Positions 1-8,872 of a stretch of DNA of 64,000 nt are shown here, in pieces (within the stretch, counting starts at the first letter, position 1; every line of letters begins with the position of its first letter). The notes under the pieces are model-generated. The model saw only the letters and a list, made by a program, of their open reading frames with translations. It searched no databases and was not told the origin of the DNA. The position numbers and the translations under genes were made by a program. The stretch is taken from the NCBI RefSeq assembly GCF_003605755.1, contig NZ_RAHJ01000003.1, positions 222,804 to 286,803 on the forward strand. Direction: 5' to 3'. This DNA is from Tsuneonella suprasediminis. GTDB lineage: Bacteria; Pseudomonadota; Alphaproteobacteria; Sphingomonadales; Sphingomonadaceae.

Positions 1-983
1 AGACGATCGAAGATTTTGTTACCGAAGTTCAAAGTCTGGAGCGATTGCGCCATCTGGCGATCCTGACAGCGATCGATATCCGTGCGGTCGGGCCGGGAAC
101 ATGGAATTCGTGGAAGGGCCAGCTTCTGGGTGAGCTGTACGACGCAGCGGAAGAGCGCCTGCGGCTGGGCCATATGAAGCACGGGCGCGAACAACGGGTC
201 GCAGCCAAGAAGGCCGCCGTTTCTGAATTGCTGGGAGACAAGAAAGGCTTCCTGCGCCTCTATGGCGACCGGTTCGACGACGCCTACTGGATTGCGGAGC
301 CGGAAGATATCATCGCGATCAACATCGTCCACTATACTGCCGCGCATGAAGTGAAAGATAACCTGTCGATCCATTGCGAGGTCGACAGGGCACGCGGGGC
401 GACATTGGTGACGGTGATTGCCGCCGACCACCCCGGCCTGTTCTACCGCATCGCTGGCGGTATCCATCTGGCCGGGGCGAACATTATCGACGCGCGCATT
501 CATACGACGCGCACCGGCTGGGCGGTCGACAATTTTATCGTCCAGGATATTCACGGTCGTCCGTTTTCCGAACCGGATCAGTTGCAACGCATCAAGCGCA
601 GCATCGGCGATGCACTGGCCAACCGAATCGAACTGGTCCCGCAACTTGCGAAGCGTCCGCTGCCGCACAGCCGGGCGAAGGCATTTGACGTGCGCCCGAT
701 TGTCACGTTCGATAATCAGGCTTCTGGCCGTTTTACGGTGATCGAAGTCAACGCGCGCGACCGGGCTGCCTTGCTCAACCGCCTTGCGCGTGCGTTGTTC
801 GAATGCAGTCTGGTGGTGCAGTCGGCCCACATCACGCATTATGGCGAGCGCGCGGCGGATACGTTTTACGTGACTGACCTCACAGGCGGAAAAGTAACGG
901 CACCCGGTAAGCTCAAGGCAATCGAAGAGGCTCTGCTGGAAGCCGCCAGCGACGAACGGCAGGCGGAACTGGAGGGGGCGTAG
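1..983 (+). CDS. glnD: Bifunctional [protein-PII] uridylyltransferase/uridylyl-removing enzyme, C-terminal part (5' end outside window)
   Basis: About 326 C-terminal residues are visible, open from the first bases in the third frame. The segment DIRAVGPGTWNSWKGQLL is the characteristic GlnD sequence at the end of its HD domain. Two ACT-type regions follow, at roughly visible residues 125-200 (VTVIAADHPGLFYRIAG) and 235-310 (FTVIEVNARDRAALLNRLA), where glutamine is sensed. GlnD uridylylates PII proteins when nitrogen is short and removes UMP when glutamine is plentiful, acting in the cytoplasm. The catalytic nucleotidyltransferase domain lies upstream of the window, so its integrity cannot be judged. 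It ends 53 bp before the convergent yggS gene. Confidence 0.95.
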   Translation, partial: TIEDFVTEVQSLERLRHLAILTAIDIRAVGPGTWNSWKGQLLGELYDAAEERLRLGHMKHGREQRVAAKKAAVSELLGDKKGFLRLYGDRFDDAYWIAEPEDIIAINIVHYTAAHEVKDNLSIHCEVDRARGATLVTVIAADHPGLFYRIAGGIHLAGANIIDARIHTTRTGWAVDNFIVQDIHGRPFSEPDQLQRIKRSIGDALANRIELVPQLAKRPLPHSRAKAFDVRPIVTFDNQASGRFTVIEVNARDRAALLNRLARALFECSLVVQSAHITHYGERAADTFYVTDLTGGKVTAPGKLKAIEEALLEAASDERQAELEGA

Positions 984-1036
984 AGACTGTCGGTCAGTTT
1001 TCCGGAGGGCTGACGCTTCCAACAGCGGGCAGCAGA

Positions 1037-1699
1037 TCAGCTCCGATCCCCGAACAATGCAGTCCCCACTCGCACGTGCGTTGCGCCGAGCATGATGGCG
1101 GTTTCGTAATCGCCGCTCATCCCCATGCTGCGTCCTTCCAGTCCGTTATCGACAGTTAGTTTGTCGAGAAAGGCAAAGAAAGGGGCGGGCTCGATGTCGT
1201 GCGGCGGCACACACATCAGGCCAATCACCGGGATATCGGCGGCGCGTGCCTGCGACAGCAGAGCGGGCAGATCTGCGATCGGGCAGCCGCCCTTCTGCGG
1301 TTCTTCCCCGATATCGACCTGAACGAAGCAGGGCACCTGCTTGCCCGCCTTGTCGAATGATTTGGCCAGCGCATTCACCAGACTGGGCCGGTCGAGAGAA
1401 TGGATACAATCGAACAGCGCCACGGCATCGTCTGCTTTGTTTGATTGCAACTGACCGACAAGGTGCAGCGCCAGATCGGGATATCGCTCCCTCAAGGCAG
1501 GCCATTTGGCTTGTGCTTCCTGCACCCGGTTCTCGCCAAAAACGCGCTGACCCGCGTCGAGCAGCGGCACAATTGCCTCTGCCGGATGCGTCTTGCTGAC
1601 AGCGACGAGAGTGACATCGTCGACCGGACGGCGAGCGATCTTGCATGCATGGGCGATGCGGTCGTGGACGAATTGCAAGGCAGAGGCTGGGTTTTCCAT
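1037..1699 (-). CDS. yggS: YggS-family pyridoxal 5'-phosphate homeostasis protein
   Basis: A protein of 220 residues, normal for the YggS/PROSC (PLPBP) family. It has the PLP-lysine motif LVAVSKTHP near residue 30, then GENRVQEAQAKW, HLVGQLQSNK and the C-terminal SMGMSGDYETAIMLGATHVRVG that binds the PLP phosphate. The family is a single-domain TIM barrel with no known catalytic activity that carries PLP in the cytoplasm and balances vitamin B6 and amino-acid pools. Its ATG lies only 1-2 bp from the start of the divergent thiE-like gene, so each promoter must lie inside the other gene or the transcripts are nearly leaderless. Confidence 0.93.
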   Translation of the reverse strand: MENPASALQFVHDRIAHACKIARRPVDDVTLVAVSKTHPAEAIVPLLDAGQRVFGENRVQEAQAKWPALRERYPDLALHLVGQLQSNKADDAVALFDCIHSLDRPSLVNALAKSFDKAGKQVPCFVQVDIGEEPQKGGCPIADLPALLSQARAADIPVIGLMCVPPHDIEPAPFFAFLDKLTVDNGLEGRSMGMSGDYETAIMLGATHVRVGTALFGDRS

Positions 1700-1700
1700 C

Positions 1701-2273
1701 GTGGTGCGCTATAGCGGTCTGGTGCAGACACGCCAGACCCAGTTGCCCGACTTGTGGCTCTTGTCCGATGCGCGAAACGAGGATTCGCTCGAACGTGCGA
1801 TTGCGGCGCTGCCGACGCGCTCTGCATTCGTGTACCGCCACTATCATCTCGATCCGCGTTCGCGGCGCGCGCGCTGGGACACGTTGTTGCCTCTGTTGCG
1901 CGCTGGCGATCATCTGGCGATCCTGTCGGGCAGCGATGACGAAGCGCAGGCGTGGGGCGCCGACGGTTCGTATGGCCCACCCGAAGGGATCGGGGAACCG
2001 CCACAGCTTCTGCGGATCGCGGCGGTGCACGATGCGTTGGAAATTGCCCATGCCAATGCCGCCGGGGCCGATGCCGTTATGCTCAGTCCGGTATTCCCCA
2101 CTCGCACCCATCCCGACCGTGCCGCTTTAGGGGCAGAGAAATTTCATGCACTTGCCGCGCTGGCGGAAATGCCGGTGATTGCGCTGGGCGGAATGGATTT
2201 TCAGCGGGCGGAAGAAATCGGCTGGAACCGCTGGGCTGCAATCGATGGCTTGGGCCTGATGCAGCGCGGATAG
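1701..2273 (+). CDS. Thiamine-phosphate synthase / TenI-like protein
   Basis: About 190 residues. The TIM-barrel signature of the ThiE/TenI family is clear: GADAVMLSPVFPTRTHP around residues 115-130 holds the phosphate-binding loop, and MPVIALGGMD around residue 155 is the typical late strand with its glycine turn. ThiE joins the thiazole and pyrimidine moieties to make thiamine phosphate; TenI relatives aromatise the thiazole. The sequence alone does not separate these. There is no thiamine operon nearby. The start is uncertain: tandem GTG codons at 1701 and 1704 are preferred, GTG 1722 is possible, and none has a strong ribosome-binding site. Confidence 0.75.
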   Translation: MVRYSGLVQTRQTQLPDLWLLSDARNEDSLERAIAALPTRSAFVYRHYHLDPRSRRARWDTLLPLLRAGDHLAILSGSDDEAQAWGADGSYGPPEGIGEPPQLLRIAAVHDALEIAHANAAGADAVMLSPVFPTRTHPDRAALGAEKFHALAALAEMPVIALGGMDFQRAEEIGWNRWAAIDGLGLMQRG

Positions 2274-2365
2274 CGATCCTCGCTCGACGAACGGCATCGC
2301 GTCGATTCTTGACGGCGAGTCCCCGGCAGGCGATGATGGCGGCAGACGTAAACGGGATCTCGCAA

Positions 2366-4726
2366 ATGGCTTCACGTGCAATCGGCAAGACTGGCCAGAC
2401 AGACTGGCGCGCGGCGTTCCGTCGCAGCTTGCGCCGTGCGAGCGAGATGATCGGTGCGGGCCTGTTGTTCGGGACGATGGTATTCCTCGCCCTTGCGATG
2501 GCGAGCTACACCCAGACCGACCCAAGTCCATCGACCGCCGCGGCGGGAACGGACATCGCCAACTGGATGGGCGCGTGGGGCGCGTGGGCATCGGAACGCA
2601 TCTTTTTCCTGTTCGGCGTGTCGGGTGTCCTGATCCTGCCGCTGCTTTATGTTGGGGCACGCGCCCTGTGGCGCGATGTGGAAGAGGATAGCGTCGATAA
2701 TGAAACCCGCTGGTGGCGGCCGCTTGGTCTGTTGCTGCTGGCCATGGCCCTGCTCGGTACAGTGCTGGCGCTGACGTTCGATGGCCCGCGCGGTACGCTG
2801 CCGGCATCGATGGGCGGAATTACCGGATTGCTCGGGGCGGGCGCCATTCACGGCATCGCCGGACGGTTTCCAGATGGAGCACAGGGCTGGATCATCTTCG
2901 CTGCGGCGTTGGTCGGGCTGATCGCCGGGGTGGCGCTGATTGCGCGGGTGTTCGCGCTCGACTGGGCCAAATTGCTCACGTTGCCGCGTTTCCTGACTCG
3001 AATGCCGCGCTTGCCGCGTGGGGGTGAGATTGCGGACAGCGTGGCGGCATTTGCGCCCGCTGAACGCCCGGCCAGGGCAAAGAAGCCGCGTGGAGATACC
3101 GACGAAGTGCCGCAGATCGCAGAACGTCGCGCCCCGGAAATCGTCGATCCCACGGCCCCACCCGAACGTGCCAAACCCGCCGGGAAGAAAGCGCAGAAGG
3201 ACTTGTTCGCGAATTACGAACTGCCTAGTCTGGAACTGTTGGCCGAACCGCCCGCCAACAATGCACCCAAGCTCGACAAGCTGGCGCTGGAACGCAACGC
3301 CCGCCTGCTTGAGACCGTGCTCGACGATTTCAATGTGAAGGGCGAAATCACAGCCGTGCGTACCGGCCCGGTGGTGACGATGTACGAACTCGAACCGGCG
3401 CCGGGGATCAAGGCCAGTCGCGTGATCGGCCTGGCCGAAGACATCGCCCGCAATATGAGCGCGATCAGCGCGCGCGTTTCATCGATTCCCGGCAAGACGG
3501 TGATGGGCATCGAACTGCCCAACGCCGACCGGCAGATGGTGGCGTTCAAGGAGCTTGCCGCATGCGACGCCTTCGTTAATGCCAAGGGCACTCTGCCGAT
3601 CATTCTGGGCAAGGATATCGCAGGTGAACCGATCGTGGCCGATCTTGCCGCGATGCCGCACTTGCTGGTCGCAGGGACGACCGGATCGGGTAAGTCGGTC
3701 GGGCTGAACTGTATTCTGCTCAGCTTGCTCTATCGCTTTACGCCGGAAGAGTGCCGCCTGATCCTGATCGATCCCAAGGTACTCGAACTCAAGAGCTACG
3801 ACGATATCCCGCACTTGCTGAGCCAGGTGGTGACTGAGCCGCATAAATCGGTTCGCGCACTGAAGTGGGCGGTCGAGGAAATGGAGCGCCGTTATCGCAT
3901 GATGAGCAGCATCGGCGCGCGTAATCTGGGCGGTTTTAATGAGCGTGTTCGCAATGCGCGGGCGAAGGGCAAGCCGTTGGGTCGCCGGGTACAGACCGGG
4001 TTCGACCCCGAGACGGGCGAGGAACTGTTCGAGGAAGAGCAGCTTGACTACGAAGTGCTGCCGCAGATCGTGCTGATCGTCGATGAACTGGCCGATCTGA
4101 TGGTGACGGTGGGCAAGGAAATCGAAGTGCTGATCCAGCGTCTGGCGCAGAAGAGCCGGGCTGCAGGCATTCACCTGATTATGGCGACGCAACGGCCCAG
4201 CGTTGATGTCATCACCGGGGTTATCAAAGCCAACTTGCCCACACGTATTGCGTTCAATGTCACCAGCCGGATCGACAGCCGTACGATCTTGGGCGAACAG
4301 GGGGCGGAACAACTGCTGGGCAAGGGCGACATGCTGTACAAACCCAGCACCGGGGCGCTGTTGCGCGTTCACGGCCCGTTCGTGTCTGACGAAGAGGTAG
4401 AGGCTGTTGCCGACCACTGGCGTGGGCAGGGGCAACCTGACTATATCGATGCCGTAACTGAAGAGCCGGAAGACGGCGGCGGGTTCGGCTTTGACGACGA
4501 ACTCACTGCATCAGACAATCCGGACGAGCGCAAGTATCGTCAGGCCTGCCAGATCGTGATCGAGAATCAGAAGGCGTCGGGTTCGTGGCTTCAACGCCAG
4601 ATGGGTGTTGGTTACAACACCGCCGCCAAATGGATAGAGCGGATGGAGGAGGACGGACTTGTCGGTCCCGCAAACCATGTTGGTCGCCGCGACATCTATC
4701 GTGACAAAGATGGTAACCCGCTGTAG
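2366..4726 (+). CDS. ftsK: DNA translocase FtsK
   Basis: A protein of 786 residues, usual for sphingomonad FtsK. The N-terminus has about four membrane segments (for example GAGLLFGTMVFLALAMASY and IFFLFGVSGVLILPLLYVG). A charged, proline-rich linker and the motor domain follow, with Walker A GTTGSGKS near residue 437 and Walker B LIVDELADLM. The C-terminal gamma winged helix (KASGSWLQRQMGVGYNTAA) reads KOPS sites and contacts XerD. FtsK sits at the septum and pumps chromosome ends during division. The start at 2366 gives the family-like MASRA terminus; the tandem ATGs at 2333/2336 are an alternative and stand behind a GGCAGG sequence. Confidence 0.95.
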   Translation: MASRAIGKTGQTDWRAAFRRSLRRASEMIGAGLLFGTMVFLALAMASYTQTDPSPSTAAAGTDIANWMGAWGAWASERIFFLFGVSGVLILPLLYVGARALWRDVEEDSVDNETRWWRPLGLLLLAMALLGTVLALTFDGPRGTLPASMGGITGLLGAGAIHGIAGRFPDGAQGWIIFAAALVGLIAGVALIARVFALDWAKLLTLPRFLTRMPRLPRGGEIADSVAAFAPAERPARAKKPRGDTDEVPQIAERRAPEIVDPTAPPERAKPAGKKAQKDLFANYELPSLELLAEPPANNAPKLDKLALERNARLLETVLDDFNVKGEITAVRTGPVVTMYELEPAPGIKASRVIGLAEDIARNMSAISARVSSIPGKTVMGIELPNADRQMVAFKELAACDAFVNAKGTLPIILGKDIAGEPIVADLAAMPHLLVAGTTGSGKSVGLNCILLSLLYRFTPEECRLILIDPKVLELKSYDDIPHLLSQVVTEPHKSVRALKWAVEEMERRYRMMSSIGARNLGGFNERVRNARAKGKPLGRRVQTGFDPETGEELFEEEQLDYEVLPQIVLIVDELADLMVTVGKEIEVLIQRLAQKSRAAGIHLIMATQRPSVDVITGVIKANLPTRIAFNVTSRIDSRTILGEQGAEQLLGKGDMLYKPSTGALLRVHGPFVSDEEVEAVADHWRGQGQPDYIDAVTEEPEDGGGFGFDDELTASDNPDERKYRQACQIVIENQKASGSWLQRQMGVGYNTAAKWIERMEEDGLVGPANHVGRRDIYRDKDGNPL

Positions 4727-4889
4727 TAAAATAAAGATTATTGATATGGATGCTTTATCGATACTTATTGCGTAACGTCTCTGCAACACTATTTGCGATT
4801 TTTTGGGTTAATATCTCAATTAACTTCATTAAAATATGGAGCGACATTTAATTACTCTGTTCTCTTCAAGGGAACTGGGAATATAATAT

Positions 4890-7568
4890 ATGTCACGACG
4901 CTCTACTTATCTGCTTGGCGCTGCTATCTCCGTTGTTGCTTCGGTAACTGTACCCCAAACCGTGCTGGCGCAAGATAGCGCAGATCAGGCGGCCAGTTCG
5001 GCGGCCCCTGCCGGTGAAGGGGCGATTGTGGTGCTCGGCACGCGGCGGGCAGACCGCACAGTTACCGATTCCGCCTCACCGGTGGACGTGATCGGGGCGC
5101 AAGATCTGGTTGGTCAGCCAAGCGCAGATATGGTCGATGCGGTGAAGAATGTCGTGCCGTCGTTCTTTGTCGGACAAAATACCATTTCGGACGCTTCCAC
5201 GTTCGTTCGCTCGGCTTCGCTCCGCGGTCTTCCGGGGGATCAGGTGCTGGTGATGATCAACGGCAAGCGGTTCAACCGTTCTTCGCTGGTACAGGTCTAT
5301 GCCGGTGGCGACACCGCACTTTCATTTGGATCGCAAGGGCCGGACATTTCGTCGATCCCGTCGCTCGCCATCGCAAATTTGCAGGTTCTGCGCGAAGGTG
5401 CGACCGCACAATATGGGTCGGATGCGATCGCGGGCGTGCTGAATTTCCAGCTTCGCAGCAAGCCAGGCTTCGAAATGCAGGCGCGATATGGGCAGTATTT
5501 CGATAACGGTGGTGATGGCCAGAGCTATCAGATCGCCGGAAATTACGGGGTCGATCTCGGCTCTCGCGGGTTCATCAATCTGACCGGGGAATATAACGAC
5601 AACAAGCAGACAAGCCGCGGGGTGCAGGTTCCCTCCGCGGTTTATTTTGACGACAAAAACCCCACGCTCACCGACCGGCTGCCGAATTACCCGGACCCGG
5701 TTCAAAATTGGGGATCGTCCCCCAGTCACGGTTACAAGCTGATGCTGAACGCAGCGTACGACGCGGCCGATTGGGCGCAGCTCTATGTGTTTGGCAACTA
5801 TGCCAACAGCAAGGGTGACCAGAGCTTTCAGTATCGGCCTGTGTCCGACTGGGAAATGGAACGCGACAATGGCACAGACATTGCTACTGGCGGGGGCAGC
5901 GCAAATTCGGTGTTCCGCCATCCGATCTATCTGACACCGTGCCCTGATGGAAACGCGACCTGCCCGGAAGGCGGGTTTGTGAAGGACGGCAATGTCTATA
6001 ACTTTTCGACCTTGTATCCCGCCGGGTTCACGCCCCGGTTTGTCGGCGAAACGACCGAAATATATGGCACAGTCGGTGCGAAGGGCGAAATCGATCAGCT
6101 GACGTGGGATTTGTCCGGCACTTGGGCGCGCCATAAGCTGGACCTGTCCATGTACAGCTCGCTCGCGCCATCTTACGGTCCGTCCAGCCAAACAGAATTC
6201 GAATTCGGGCAGTTGAGCCAGACAGAAACGAATGCGAATCTTGACCTGACTTATCCTCTGGAAGTTGGCCTTGCCAGCCCACTAACCCTGTCGGCAGGTG
6301 CGGAATATCGGAATGAAACATACGAGGCGACCGAAGGTGATCCGCAATCCTACGGGGTCGGGCCATATGGGGTTCAGGCACTTTATGTGGAAACCGCTCC
6401 CGGTGTTTTCGCGTACGACAGCGCAGTTACGATGTTTTCCGGCGCCAGTGGCTATGCTGGCACCAGCCCTCAGGCGGCAGGAAAATACTCGCAGAATAGC
6501 TATGGTGGTTATGTAGGAATCGAAGGTGACCTGACTGAAAACCTCAGTTTTGGGGCTGCCGGCCGCTATGAGCATTACGACACTTTCGGCGATGCGACGG
6601 TGGGCAAGGTCAACGCGATTTATCACCTCTCGCCCGAATTCGCGATCCGCGCGAGTTATGGCACCGGCTTCCACGCGCCATCGCCAGGACAGAACAATGT
6701 GCAAGTTCTCACCACGGCCTTCATCGGCGGGAATCAGGTGCAGACCGGCACCTATCCAGTGACGAGCGCAGCGGCACAATACTTTGGCGCAAAATCGTTA
6801 AGCCCTGAAAAGGCGACCAATTTCGGTATTGGTTTCGTGATTGAGCCGGGCAACGGCTTCACTCTCACGGCCGATGCCTACAGCATCAAGGTCAAAAATC
6901 GCATCGGATTGTCGCAGTCATTCGATGTGACAGCGGATGATGTCGCGGCAGAACCGATACTTGCCGCAGTTGGTGCAGGTGGGGCGGTTCAATACTTCAC
7001 CAACGGCTTCGATACCAAGACCGTGGGTGTCGATGTGGTCGCTTCCTACAGGACGTATCTGGCAGGCGGGGCGTTGAATTTTACGCTTGCCTACAACTAC
7101 AACAGAAGCCGGGTCACCGATTACGATCCGAATGTAGTTGGTAAGACCCAGTTGATCGACATTCAGTATCTGGCTCCCAATCATCGGGCGAACCTTTCAG
7201 CCAACTGGCAGCTGGGCGACTTCACGTTCAATGTGCGTGAATCGTATTACGGCGAATGGCGAAATTCGAATGATTACCCGATCCGTGAAGGCAATCTCGC
7301 GGATGGTGCGATTATCGATGGCCAGCACTTTGGCGAGAAGTTCCTGACCGATCTCGATGTCAGCTATCGCTTCATGGATCGTTACACGTTGACTGTCGGC
7401 GCAAACAATGTGTTCAACACCTATCCCGACAAAATCATGGCGACTGTGAACAATCCGATCTACACGGCGACCGGCAGTCTCGCGAATGGTTCGGTCTATC
7501 CGCGTTCGGGCGGTCCGTTCGGTATTAACGGAGGCATGTGGTACGTCCGCCTCGGCGTGAAATACTGA
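4890..7568 (+). CDS. TonB-dependent outer-membrane receptor
   Basis: A protein of 892 residues with a signal peptide (residues about 1-27, ending VLAQ). The TonB-box-like stretch AIVVLGTRR is followed by the plug domain (residues about 55-180, with VRSASLRGLPGDQVLVMING and LREGATAQYGSDAIAGVLNF). A 22-strand-type barrel with strands ending in aromatic residues closes on VRLGVKY. These proteins use TonB-ExbBD energy to import siderophores, vitamins, sugars or peptides across the outer membrane. The substrate cannot be told from sequence and no transport genes flank it. The 160 bp upstream is strikingly AT-rich compared with its surroundings and should hold the promoter. A strong hairpin terminator follows. 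Confidence 0.93.
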   Translation: MSRRSTYLLGAAISVVASVTVPQTVLAQDSADQAASSAAPAGEGAIVVLGTRRADRTVTDSASPVDVIGAQDLVGQPSADMVDAVKNVVPSFFVGQNTISDASTFVRSASLRGLPGDQVLVMINGKRFNRSSLVQVYAGGDTALSFGSQGPDISSIPSLAIANLQVLREGATAQYGSDAIAGVLNFQLRSKPGFEMQARYGQYFDNGGDGQSYQIAGNYGVDLGSRGFINLTGEYNDNKQTSRGVQVPSAVYFDDKNPTLTDRLPNYPDPVQNWGSSPSHGYKLMLNAAYDAADWAQLYVFGNYANSKGDQSFQYRPVSDWEMERDNGTDIATGGGSANSVFRHPIYLTPCPDGNATCPEGGFVKDGNVYNFSTLYPAGFTPRFVGETTEIYGTVGAKGEIDQLTWDLSGTWARHKLDLSMYSSLAPSYGPSSQTEFEFGQLSQTETNANLDLTYPLEVGLASPLTLSAGAEYRNETYEATEGDPQSYGVGPYGVQALYVETAPGVFAYDSAVTMFSGASGYAGTSPQAAGKYSQNSYGGYVGIEGDLTENLSFGAAGRYEHYDTFGDATVGKVNAIYHLSPEFAIRASYGTGFHAPSPGQNNVQVLTTAFIGGNQVQTGTYPVTSAAAQYFGAKSLSPEKATNFGIGFVIEPGNGFTLTADAYSIKVKNRIGLSQSFDVTADDVAAEPILAAVGAGGAVQYFTNGFDTKTVGVDVVASYRTYLAGGALNFTLAYNYNRSRVTDYDPNVVGKTQLIDIQYLAPNHRANLSANWQLGDFTFNVRESYYGEWRNSNDYPIREGNLADGAIIDGQHFGEKFLTDLDVSYRFMDRYTLTVGANNVFNTYPDKIMATVNNPIYTATGSLANGSVYPRSGGPFGINGGMWYVRLGVKY

Positions 7569-7621
7569 TCCGCTGATCTTCCATCACAATTCGCGATGTG
7601 ATGCTCGCTTGTAATACGGAG

Positions 7622-7655
7622 CCGCCCGCGTCCATTATGGGGGCGGGCGGTTTTG
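7622..7655 (+). terminator. Rho-independent terminator of the TonB receptor gene
   Basis: CCGCCCGC pairs with GCGGGCGG across a 13-base loop and is followed by TTTTG, about 55 bp after the stop codon. The placement between convergent genes fits a terminator. Confidence 0.8.
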
Positions 7656-7676
7656 CGTTTCAGGTATCGCGAAGGG

Positions 7677-7716
7677 TTTAAAAAAAGCCCCCCACCGGCG
7701 TGGGGCCGATGGGGGT
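7677..7716 (-). terminator. Rho-independent terminator of pstS
   Basis: Read on the minus strand, the sequence downstream of pstS holds a GC-rich hairpin built from GCCCCAC and GTGGGGGGC, followed by a run of seven T residues. It lies about 20-55 bp after the pstS stop and back to back with the terminator of the opposing receptor gene. Confidence 0.75.
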
Positions 7717-7733
7717 CTGATAAGGAGCGGGGC

Positions 7734-8777
7734 TTATTCCAGCCCTTCGGCTGTCATGATCGTGCCATCCTGAACCTTTTTGAGGTTGGCCGCCTGCACA
7801 TCGTCAGGCGATGCAATAAAGCCAACTTTCGCCAGCGGTCCACCTTTGGTCCAGCTCTTGGTCCACTGGTCGATGAATTCCTTCAGGCCGGGAATGACAC
7901 CAACGTGCTGCTTCTTATAGTAGACGTAGAGCGGGCGTGCGCCGGGATATTTGAAGCTGGAGATATTGTCGTAAGTGGCGTCGACGCCGTTCATCGGCAG
8001 ATCCTGCAGCTTGCTCAGATTTTCCTCCAGATACGAATAGCCAAACACGCCGATCGCCTTGCGATTATTTTCGATTTTCTGAACGATGAGATTATCCTGC
8101 TCGCCGGAATCGACGTAAGCGCCATCGCTGCGTACTTCGGTGCAGACCTGAGCGAATTTGTCCTTGTCGCTTTCCTTTAACGCCTGCATTTCCGGGTTGC
8201 TTTCGCACCCTTTCTCCAGAATCAGTTCTTTTAACGCATCGCGCGTTCCGGAGGTCGAAGGCGGGCCATACATCAGGATCGGTTCGTTCGGCAGCGAAGG
8301 ATCGACATCTTTCCAGGTCTTCGTCGTTTGCGCCTTGCCATAGGGTTTTGCTGCCAGCGCTTCATAAACGATCTTGGGAGTCAGGTTCATGGTGATGCCT
8401 CCCTTGCTCGACGCAAAAGCGATACCATCGAGACCGACCTGCAGTTCGATCACTTCGGTAACGCCGTTCTTCTGGCAATCTTCGAATTCCGCTTTCTTCA
8501 TCCGGCGGCTGGCGTCTTCGATATCGGGCGTATTGGCGCCAAGGCCAGCGCAAAACAGCTTCATGCCGCCACCTGTTCCGGTGGATTCGATCAGCGGGCT
8601 CTTAAATTGCGGATGAGTGGCGGTGAAATCTTCGGCAACTTTCTTCGCGAATGGATAGACTGTCGAAGAGCCGACTGCGCGGATCGAGTCCCGCGTGCCG
8701 GTGCTACCGCCCGAACCGCAGGCTGTGAGTGCGAGTGCCGAGATAGCGGCGATTGCGAATGTACTGGTCGATTTCAT
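7734..8777 (-). CDS. pstS: Phosphate-binding protein PstS (substrate-binding lipoprotein)
   Basis: A protein of 347 residues. The N-terminus is a lipoprotein-type signal (hydrophobic stretch then LTACGSG, predicted lipidation at Cys). Phosphate-binding loops are recognisable: VGSSTVYPFAKKV near residue 35, ESTGTGGGMKLFC near residue 62 and STSGTRDAL near residue 170. PstS captures phosphate in the periplasm for the PstCAB importer. The ATG at 8777 has an AAAGG site 10 bases upstream. A Pho-box-like repeat lies about 50 bases upstream, and the gene follows a phosphate-type porin on the same strand. pstCAB and phoU are not in the window, so this is a separate pstS locus. Confidence 0.93.
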   Translation of the reverse strand: MKSTSTFAIAAISALALTACGSGGSTGTRDSIRAVGSSTVYPFAKKVAEDFTATHPQFKSPLIESTGTGGGMKLFCAGLGANTPDIEDASRRMKKAEFEDCQKNGVTEVIELQVGLDGIAFASSKGGITMNLTPKIVYEALAAKPYGKAQTTKTWKDVDPSLPNEPILMYGPPSTSGTRDALKELILEKGCESNPEMQALKESDKDKFAQVCTEVRSDGAYVDSGEQDNLIVQKIENNRKAIGVFGYSYLEENLSKLQDLPMNGVDATYDNISSFKYPGARPLYVYYKKQHVGVIPGLKEFIDQWTKSWTKGGPLAKVGFIASPDDVQAANLKKVQDGTIMTAEGLE

Positions 8778-8827
8778 AGCGTGAAGGCCTTTCGAAAGTC
8801 GGTCGCTTGCGCGATTAGGTCTGTAGT

Positions 8828-8845
8828 GTGACAGGAAAATGACGC
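8828..8845 (-). promoter_or_regulatory. Pho-box-like PhoB binding site before pstS
   Basis: On the minus strand the sequence GCGTCAT-TTTC-CTGTCAC has the PhoB layout of two 7-bp direct repeats 11 bp apart (consensus CTGTCAT-N4-CTGTCAT). It ends about 50 bases upstream of the pstS ATG, and a weak -10 candidate CCTAAT follows. This suggests that pstS has its own phosphate-starvation promoter besides read-through from the porin. Confidence 0.7.
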
Positions 8846-8872
8846 GCGGCACGGCGCCTGCGAGTGGGGCGA

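Noticed and set aside
3479..4435. A 318-codon minus-strand frame opposite ftsK
   Set aside because: It covers the FtsK motor domain and shows no protein-like motifs.
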